From NCBI GenBank assembly GCA_029098065.1, contig JAQXNP010000209.1, forward strand, positions 1-7,356: a stretch of DNA of 7,356 bases, read 5' to 3'. A program made the translations under genes and the position numbers. Each line of letters opens with the position of its first letter. The stretch's first letter is position 1. A model generated the notes under the pieces. That model saw only the letters and a list, made by a program, of their open reading frames with translations, was not told where the DNA came from and did no database searches. This DNA comes from Clostridiales bacterium (GTDB lineage: Bacteria; Bacillota; Clostridia; Oscillospirales; Oscillospiraceae). Of the stretch, positions 1-4,353 are shown in pieces.

Positions 1-987
1 CATATTATGCTGATAATTCCGCAGATGATTGACCCGTCGGTCCCTATCGGCCCGGACGATTCGGCAAATGTGGAGGTTCAGCGGTTCGGTGAGCCGGTTG
101 TGCCGGATTTTGAAGTTCCTTATCATACCGATATTATGGAGTCTTTTGACGGCATTGATATGGAGGCTGCAGGGCGCGTTTCCGGCAGTGGATTCTATTA
201 CCTGCTGGGAGATATTGCCCGCCTGCATGAAGCGGTGCTGGCTTATGGCCGTGACTTTATGATCGACAAAGGTTTTACCTATTGTATTCCTCCTTTTATG
301 ATTCATGGCAATGTGGTAGAAGGTGTTATGAGCTTTGCCGATATGGAAGCCATGATGTATAAGATTGAAGGGGAAGACCTCTATCTGATTGGCACCAGCG
401 AACATTCCATGATTGGCCGTTTCATTGACCAGATTATTCCGGAAGAAAAAATTCCGCAGACCCTTACCAGCTATTCTCCCTGCTTCCGTAAAGAGAAGGG
501 AAGCCATGGCATTGAAGAGCGGGGTGTCTACCGCATTCACCAGTTTGAAAAGCAGGAAATGGTTGTGCTCTGCAAACCTGAGGATTCCATGGCCTGGTAT
601 GAAAAAATGTGGCGTTATTCTGTAGAACTGTTCCGCACGATGGACATCCCTGTCCGCCAGTTGGAGTGCTGCTCCGGCGACCTGGCCGACCTGAAGGTCA
701 AATCCTGCGACATCGAAGCCTGGTCCCCCCGTCAGAAAAAATACTTTGAGGTCTGCTCCTGCTCCAATCTGGGCGATGCCCAGGCCCGCCGGCTGAAAAT
801 TCGCATCCGGGGCGAGAACGGCAAGACCTATCTGGCCCATACCCTGAACAACACCTGTGTGGCTCCCCCCCGGATGCTGATCGCCCTGCTGGAAAACAAC
901 CTCCAGGCCGACGGCACCGTGAAGATTCCCGAAGTGCTGTGGCCCTACATGGGCGGCACGCAGGTTCTGGTGCCCAAGCAGAAATAA
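1..987 (+). CDS. serS: Seryl-tRNA synthetase, 3' part (5' end outside window)
   Basis: Class II seryl-tRNA synthetase, which charges tRNA-Ser with serine in the cytosol. The reading frame is open from base 1, so the N-terminal coiled-coil tRNA-binding arm lies upstream and only the catalytic core is seen (about 328 codons). Visible marks are TSEHSMIG (bases about 388-417), the motif 2 region with FRKEKGSHGIEERG and HQFEKQEM (about 484-561), SCSNLGDAQARR (about 763-792), a motif 3 with APPRMLIALLENN (about 862-900), and the usual C-terminal PEVLWPYMGG. Motif 3 lacks the LNGSGLAVGR wording common in bacterial SerRS, and motif 2 (GSHGIEERG) looks closer to archaeal-type SerRS, so this may be a divergent lineage or a second SerRS. 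Codon use is AT-leaning up to about base 640 and strongly GC-ending after it. The stop is TAA at 985-987. The family call is sure; the subclass is inference. Confidence 0.96.
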   Translation, partial: HIMLIIPQMIDPSVPIGPDDSANVEVQRFGEPVVPDFEVPYHTDIMESFDGIDMEAAGRVSGSGFYYLLGDIARLHEAVLAYGRDFMIDKGFTYCIPPFMIHGNVVEGVMSFADMEAMMYKIEGEDLYLIGTSEHSMIGRFIDQIIPEEKIPQTLTSYSPCFRKEKGSHGIEERGVYRIHQFEKQEMVVLCKPEDSMAWYEKMWRYSVELFRTMDIPVRQLECCSGDLADLKVKSCDIEAWSPRQKKYFEVCSCSNLGDAQARRLKIRIRGENGKTYLAHTLNNTCVAPPRMLIALLENNLQADGTVKIPEVLWPYMGGTQVLVPKQK

Positions 988-996
988 AACCGGTGG

Positions 997-1044
997 GCTT
1001 TCCGCCCCGGACCGCGGGCGGAAGGCTCCTGCCCCGGAGGCAGG
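997..1044 (+). terminator. Two tandem hairpins after serS, possible terminator
   Basis: Two GC-rich inverted repeats follow the serS stop. The first pairs 997-1007 with 1016-1026 (core TTCCGCCC/GGGCGGAA, 8-nt loop, one G-T wobble). The second pairs CCTGCC (1028-1033) with GGCAGG (1039-1044) around a 5-nt loop. Neither is followed by a proper T-run, so they are not textbook intrinsic terminators. They could still slow or end transcription, or protect the 3' end of the serS mRNA. Structure is seen; function is inferred. Confidence 0.45.
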
Positions 1045-1048
1045 CAGC

Positions 1049-1064
1049 TGTTTCACGTGAAACC
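1049..1064. promoter_or_regulatory. parS: parS site, ParB (Spo0J) binding
   Basis: The 16 bases TGTTTCACGTGAAACC match the bacterial chromosomal parS consensus TGTTTCACGTGAAACA at 15 of 16 positions. The inner 14 bases (1050-1063) are a perfect palindrome. ParB binds such sites, spreads as a CTP-dependent clamp and loads SMC, organising origin segregation. It lies between serS and mscL, about 0.9 kb before rsmG. rsmG (gidB) often sits beside parAB near the origin in bacteria, which supports a real site. I saw no second CACGTG-centred copy in the window. Confidence 0.88.
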
Positions 1065-1119
1065 ATCTGCACGGCGCAAAGCTCAAAAACCAAAAGACAA
1101 ATAAGGAGGTCATCTACTT

Positions 1120-1596
1120 ATGTCTGCAAAAGAAAAAACCGGCGGCTTCTTCGCTGAATTCAAACAGTTCATCGCCCGGGGCAACGTGATGGATATGGCG
1201 GTCGGCGTTATCATCGGCGGCGCCTTCGGCAAGATCTCCACCTCCCTGGTCAACGATGTGATCATGCCCGCCGTCTCCATGCTCACCGGCGGAGTGGACT
1301 TCTCCAACTGGAAGATCGTACTGAAGGCCGCGGTGGCCAGCTCCGACGGCATCATCGACCCCGCCACCGAAGTCGCCATCAACTACGGCAATTTCCTGGC
1401 CACCATCCTCGACTTCCTCATCATCGCCTTTGCCGTGTTCTGCCTGATCAAATTCCTCAACAGCCTCCACCGGAAGAAAGAAGAGGAACCCGCCCCCGCG
1501 GAAGAGCCCGCGCCTCCCGAGCCCACCAAAGAAGAGGTCCTGCTCACCGAGATCCGGGACCTGCTGAAGGAAAACAGCGGAAGCAAAGGCAAATAA
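1120..1596 (+). CDS. mscL: Large-conductance mechanosensitive channel MscL
   Basis: Homopentameric inner-membrane channel that opens under membrane tension to release solutes on hypo-osmotic shock. At 158 aa it is slightly longer than the ~136 aa E. coli protein. It starts with an amphipathic N-terminal helix ([14 protein letters not shown], residues 10-23). TM1 is about 22-47 with the gate signature [20 protein letters not shown] periplasmic loop (about 50-88) follows, then TM2 (about 90-115) with a basic end (HRKK). A charged Glu/Pro/Ala-rich linker (121-135) leads to the family's C-terminal helix, [11 protein letters not shown] (141-151). A consensus Shine-Dalgarno AAGGAGGT at 1103-1110, 9 nt before the ATG, fixes the start and predicts strong translation. 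All 14 Ile codons are ATC, typical of this genome and unlike the front of serS. No clear promoter was recognised just upstream. Confidence 0.97.
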   Translation: MSAKEKTGGFFAEFKQFIARGNVMDMAVGVIIGGAFGKISTSLVNDVIMPAVSMLTGGVDFSNWKIVLKAAVASSDGIIDPATEVAINYGNFLATILDFLIIAFAVFCLIKFLNSLHRKKEEEPAPAEEPAPPEPTKEEVLLTEIRDLLKENSGSKGK

Positions 1597-1651
1597 GGTT
1601 TCCCCTCCACGAACAGAGAACAAGATCATCCGACAGAAAGCAGGGAATCGT

Positions 1652-1972
1652 TTGGACGAACAGGAAAAAAAGGAAGAGACCGTATATGCCACACCCATGA
1701 AGCGGCTGTGGGCCTGGGTCGGGGTGGTCTACATGATCATCCTCGTCCTTCTGACCACTGCCGCCATGGCCCGGGGAGACTATCTGCGGGGGATCGCCTC
1801 TCTGATGGTCATCCCCGCCCTCTGCGGGCTGGGGGGCTCCGCCATCCTCCGCTGGCGGGAGGGCAAGGGCCGGGGCGGATTGCCCGCCTGCATCCTGGTC
1901 GCCGGGGGCTGTTTCCTGGTCGCCCTTCTGAATCTGATCCGGGGCCTGCCCATCCTGGCAGGCCAGCTGTGA
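1652..1972 (+). CDS. Small three-helix membrane protein, unknown function
   Basis: I do not recognise this 106-aa protein. A charged N-terminus (DEQEKKEE) is followed by three hydrophobic segments at about residues 19-40, 47-66 and 77-98, separated by short basic or polar turns (RGDYLRG; RWREGKGRGG), so an integral membrane protein is expected. The start is a TTG at 1652 with a modest AGGGA (1642-1646) 5 nt upstream. An in-frame ATG at 1697 has no ribosome-binding site and would remove the charged tail. The TGA stop (1970-1972) overlaps the GAGGTG ribosome-binding site of rsmG, so translation of the two is probably coupled. The gap to mscL is 55 nt, consistent with one transcript. Base composition matches its neighbours. 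That it is a real gene is likely from its hydrophobic pattern and tight fit before rsmG; function is unknown. Confidence 0.78.
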   Translation: MDEQEKKEETVYATPMKRLWAWVGVVYMIILVLLTTAAMARGDYLRGIASLMVIPALCGLGGSAILRWREGKGRGGLPACILVAGGCFLVALLNLIRGLPILAGQL

Positions 1973-1981
1973 GGTGTCACC

Positions 1982-2722
1982 ATGAGAGAAATCCTGACGG
2001 AAGGCCTGAGCCAAATGGGGATCACGCCCCCCGGCGGAGCGGTGGAACAGCTGGAGCGCTACGCCCAGATGCTCACCGAGAAAAATCAGGTGATGAACCT
2101 CACCGCCATCACCACAACCGAAGGCATTGCCCGGCTCCATTTCCTTGACTCCGCGGCGGTGCTGGCTTACGGGGCGGCGGTCAGCCGCAAAGACGGCGGA
2201 GCCCGATGGCTGGCCGGAAAGTCTGTCATCGACGTGGGGACCGGTGCCGGCTTCCCCGGCGTGGTGATCCGGATCCTGGAGCCCTCCGTTGAGCTCACCC
2301 TGCTGGATTCCCTGGGAAAACGGGTGGACTGGCTGCGGGAGAGCTGTGAGGCCCTTTCCCTGAGCCAGGTCCGGTGCCTTCACGCCCGGGCAGAGGAACA
2401 GGCCCTCCTCCCCGGCTTCCGGGATTCTTTCGATGTGGCGGTGTCCCGGGCGGTGGCCTCCCTTCCCCTGCTGTGCGAGCTGTGCCTGCCCTATGTAAAG
2501 CCGGGCGGCGTGTTTTTGGCTCTGAAGAGCGTGGACTCCGATGCGGAAATCGCCGCTGCCGCTTCCGCCATCAAGCGGCTGGGAGGAGAGCTTCTGCCTC
2601 CTCTGGACTACCCCATCCCCGGCGGAGAGGTCAGCCACCGGCTGACCGCCATCCGGAAAGTCTCCCACACCCCTAAAGGGCTGCCCCGGAAGTGGTCGAG
2701 AATCAAGAAGGAGCCTTTGTAA
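1982..2722 (+). CDS. rsmG: 16S rRNA (guanine527-N7)-methyltransferase RsmG (GidB)
   Basis: SAM-dependent enzyme that methylates N7 of G527 in the 530 loop of 16S rRNA; loss in other bacteria gives low-level streptomycin resistance. The 246 aa match the usual ~240 aa. Visible family marks are NLTAI (39-43), HFLDS (53-57), the SAM-binding motif VIDVGTGAGFPG (82-93), LLDSLGKR (107-114), HARAEE (134-139), SRAVASL (155-161), ALKS (180-183) and the basic tail ending IKKEPL (241-246), like the conserved PxKxPL ending. There is a short insertion around residues 66-80 relative to the B. subtilis protein. The start ATG has GAGGTG (1971-1976) 5 nt upstream, overlapping the stop of the preceding membrane protein. 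The next gene is a MinD-type ATPase, not the parA (soj) often found beside rsmG. It has its own promoter, so the transcript from upstream probably ends or weakens after rsmG. Confidence 0.97.
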   Translation: MREILTEGLSQMGITPPGGAVEQLERYAQMLTEKNQVMNLTAITTTEGIARLHFLDSAAVLAYGAAVSRKDGGARWLAGKSVIDVGTGAGFPGVVIRILEPSVELTLLDSLGKRVDWLRESCEALSLSQVRCLHARAEEQALLPGFRDSFDVAVSRAVASLPLLCELCLPYVKPGGVFLALKSVDSDAEIAAAASAIKRLGGELLPPLDYPIPGGEVSHRLTAIRKVSHTPKGLPRKWSRIKKEPL

Positions 2723-2857
2723 ATCTTTTTGTGAAAAATAGCCAATTCTTTACAGAAGAACGGCGCTTCCCCAGTTTTTTCTGACAATATTTTATAAGAA
2801 AAACGTTGCAGGAAATTTTCGCATATGTTATAATTACCATACTGGGAGTGTTACCGA
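2723..2857 (+). other. AT-rich spacer between rsmG and the minD-like gene
   Basis: A 135-nt non-coding stretch, far more AT-rich than the coding DNA around it. It holds the minD-like promoter at its right end. A 7-bp AT-only inverted repeat (TTTTTCT at 2776-2782, AGAAAAA at 2797-2803) and a weak TTCTT/AAGAA hairpin (2746-2760) are present, but I see no convincing intrinsic terminator for rsmG and no open frame worth calling. Confidence 0.7.
2806..2834 (+). promoter_or_regulatory. Extended -10 sigma-A type promoter for the minD-like gene
   Basis: The -35 box TTGCAG (2806-2811) and a perfect -10 box TATAAT (2829-2834) are separated by the optimal 17 nt. A TGT at 2826-2828 gives an extended -10. 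Transcription should start near 2841, leaving a leader of only about 17 nt that carries GGGAG (2844-2848) before the ATG at 2858. This should be a strong housekeeping promoter driving minD-like and mgsA-like. Confidence 0.85.
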
Positions 2858-3595
2858 ATGGCCGCTGTCATCGCTGTCACCTCCGGAAAAGGAGGAACTG
2901 GCAAAACCTCACTCACCGGAGCGGTGGGCTCCTGCCTGGCCGCTCTGGGACACCCTACCCTGTGCATCGACATGGACGTGGGGCTGCGCAATCTGGATCT
3001 GTCCCTCGGGCTGGCCGACCGGGCCCTGATGGATTTCACCGACGTGCTCCAGGGCCGCTGCCCCCTGGAACGGGCCGTGGTGGAACATCCGGACATCCGG
3101 GGGCTCTATCTCCTCACCGCACCACTCACCCTTCCATCCGAACTTCCGGAGGCCGGGATGCGGGAGCTGATGCGGCAGGCCCGGACACGGTTCGAATATA
3201 TCCTGCTGGACGCGCCGGCCGGGCTGGGAACAGGCTTTCAGCTGGCAGTGTGCGGCTGCGACCGGGCCGTGGTGGTATCCACCACCGACACTTCCGCCCT
3301 GCGGGACGCACAGCGGACCGTGATGGAACTGATGCGGAAGGTGGAGAGCATTCATCTGGTGGTCAACCGGGTGCAGCCCCGGCTGATGCGGCGGCTCCAC
3401 ACCACCATTGACGACGCCATGGACGCCGCCGGCCTTCCACTGCTGGGGGTGGTGCCCGAGGACAGCCGGGTCATGCTGGCCGCCAATCAGGGAAAACCGC
3501 TGATTCTCTGCGCCAACCGGGGCGCGGCAGTGGCGTACTTAAATATCGCGCGGCGTATCGACGGCCAGAAAGTGCCGCTGATGCGAATCCGGTAA
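2858..3595 (+). CDS. minD: MinD-family ATPase without C-terminal membrane anchor
   Basis: ParA/MinD-type deviant Walker A ATPase. In the MinCDE system MinD-ATP dimerises on the membrane and positions MinC to block polar division. Visible marks are the deviant Walker A GKGGTGKTS (10-18) with signature Lys11 and Lys16, IDMDVGLRNLDLSLGL (37-52), which is diagnostic of MinD rather than ParA, the Walker B-like LLDAPAG (116-122), NRV (170-172), and the helix AYLNIARRIDGQKVPLM (226-242). The protein ends at residue 245, right after that helix. B. subtilis and E. coli MinD (about 268-270 aa) go on to a short amphipathic membrane-targeting helix, which is absent here. No minC or minE is in the window. 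The start ATG follows GGGAG with a 9-nt gap, and mgsA-like follows after 43 nt, so they are probably co-transcribed. The family is clear. Whether it acts in division-site selection is uncertain. Confidence 0.9.
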   Translation: MAAVIAVTSGKGGTGKTSLTGAVGSCLAALGHPTLCIDMDVGLRNLDLSLGLADRALMDFTDVLQGRCPLERAVVEHPDIRGLYLLTAPLTLPSELPEAGMRELMRQARTRFEYILLDAPAGLGTGFQLAVCGCDRAVVVSTTDTSALRDAQRTVMELMRKVESIHLVVNRVQPRLMRRLHTTIDDAMDAAGLPLLGVVPEDSRVMLAANQGKPLILCANRGAAVAYLNIARRIDGQKVPLMRIR

Positions 3596-3638
3596 TTCAA
3601 AGTATTTACATTTTGAGACAGAAAGAGGGTCTGTTGGG

Positions 3639-4055
3639 ATGAATATCGCGCTTTTGAGCCATGACAACAAAAAGGAACTGATGGTCCAGTTCTGTATCGC
3701 CTACTCGGGCATTCTGGCCAAACACCATGTCTGCGCCACCGCCACCACGGGCAGACTGGTCCAGGAGGCCACTTCTCTGCCGGTCACCCTTTATCTCTCC
3801 CACGCCCATGGGGGCAGCCAGCAGATCGGCGCCCGCATCGCCTACAACGAGATCGACATGGTCCTCTTCTTCACCGATCCCCACTCCCATGAACTGGATG
3901 AGGATCTGGATTATATCTCCCGGCTGTGCGATCAGTACAATATCCCCATCGCCACCAACGTGGCCACCGCCGAGCTGCTCATCCTGGGTCTGGCCCGGGG
4001 CGATCTGGACTGGCGTGAAATCGTCAAGCCGGGGTTTCAGCCCTTCCCCTCTTGA
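3639..4055 (+). CDS. mgsA: Methylglyoxal synthase homologue with altered active site
   Basis: The fold and length (138 aa, like B. subtilis MgsA) are those of methylglyoxal synthase, which converts dihydroxyacetone phosphate to methylglyoxal and phosphate. Conserved parts are SHDNKK (7-12; E. coli His19, Asp20 and Lys23 equivalents), the phosphate-site ATATTG (33-38), GGSQQIGARIAYNEIDMVLFF (58-78), TDP (79-81; Asp91 equivalent) and NIPIATNVATAE (104-115). Alignment by eye to E. coli shows the catalytic base Asp71 replaced by Ser60, Gly66 by His55, Gly46 by Ala35, and the PHEPD/PHDPD segment (His98, Asp101) replaced by HELDEDLD, leaving Asp87 and Leu90. Normal activity is therefore doubtful; it may be inactive, altered, or a sensor. 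AGAGGG (3624-3629) lies 9 nt before the ATG. The TGA stop lies inside the -35 box of the next promoter. It follows the minD-like gene in an apparent operon. Confidence 0.9.
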   Translation: MNIALLSHDNKKELMVQFCIAYSGILAKHHVCATATTGRLVQEATSLPVTLYLSHAHGGSQQIGARIAYNEIDMVLFFTDPHSHELDEDLDYISRLCDQYNIPIATNVATAELLILGLARGDLDWREIVKPGFQPFPS

Positions 4056-4080
4056 CACGGTCCGGTTTTTGGGATAATAT
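4052..4080 (+). promoter_or_regulatory. Promoter of the hisS-SLH-aspS operon
   Basis: A perfect -35 box TTGACA (4052-4057) includes the mgsA-like stop codon TGA (4053-4055). The -10 is either GATAAT (4073-4078, 15-nt spacer) or TAATAT (4075-4080, 17-nt spacer). Transcription would start near 4085-4090, just before Stem I of the T-box leader. Confidence 0.75.
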
Positions 4081-4090
4081 CTTCCCAGTT

Positions 4091-4332
4091 GACCGCGCAG
4101 AGCGGGCATGAGTACCCGGTACACCGCCGGACAGAGAGAGGTCCCATCGGCTGGAAGGACCTTTACGGCAAGGAGTCGGGGAAAGACGGCCCGGGAGCGG
4201 GGGCGGAGACGCCCACGGCACGCCTCCCCGTAACAGGAGGCCCTGAGGGCGGCCTGTGGCCGCTGAACATGGGTGGCACCACGAAAGCAGGCGCTTTCGT
4301 CCCGTGGATGGGACGAGGGTGCCTTTTTCTTT
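4091..4332 (+). ncRNA. T-box riboswitch (leader of hisS), tRNA-Asp specificity predicted
   Basis: Complete T-box leader that reads uncharged tRNA and antiterminates. Stem I has a GA-rich kink-turn-like loop (4099-4102 against 4194-4196) and the helix 4103-4107/4189-4193. Its specifier loop has AGTA (4111-4114) on one side and GAAAGACG (4181-4188) on the other. The AGAGAG box is at 4133-4138, and the distal hairpin with the GGCTGG loop spans about 4137-4163. Hairpins 4201-4205/4210-4214 and 4233-4237/4253-4257 fit Stems II and III. The T-box AACATGGGTGGCACCACG is at 4266-4283. The antiterminator pairs GGG and ACGAAAGC with GCTTTCGTCCC around the bulge TGGCACC. The specifier is best read as GAC (4185-4187). 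The bulge TGGC has C4277, which pairs with discriminator G73 (tRNA-Asp) and not C73 (tRNA-His). Confidence 0.95.
4275..4332 (+). terminator. Conditional terminator of the T-box leader
   Basis: In the absence of uncharged tRNA, CGTCCC (4298-4303) pairs with GGGACG (4310-4315), and GGCACC (4275-4280) can pair with GGTGCC (4318-4323) to enclose it. A T-run (TTTTTCTTT, 4324-4332) follows at once. Both arms compete with the antiterminator, which uses the same GGCACC bulge and CGTCCC strand. This mutual exclusion is visible directly in the sequence. Confidence 0.9.
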
Positions 4333-4353
4333 GCCATGGAAAGGATGAAAAAC

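Noticed and set aside
1544..2668. Long open frame on the minus strand (374 codons) opposite mscL-rsmG
   Set aside because: It is a shadow of high-GC genes on the + strand: rich in Gly, Asp, His and Gln with no domain pattern, and it overlaps rsmG completely.
2746..2803. Possible intrinsic terminator after rsmG
   Set aside because: Only weak AT-only stems are present, with no GC-rich stem leading into a T-run.
2858..3595. The ATPase as ParA/Soj, given rsmG and parS nearby
   Set aside because: The DVGLRNLDLSLGL segment and overall pattern are those of MinD, and no parB follows.
4273..4353. Earlier hisS starts (GTG at 4273, ATG at 4336 or 4345)
   Set aside because: The GTG lies within the T-box sequence, and the two upstream ATGs have no properly spaced ribosome-binding site; ATG 4354 has one and gives a normal HisRS N-terminus.
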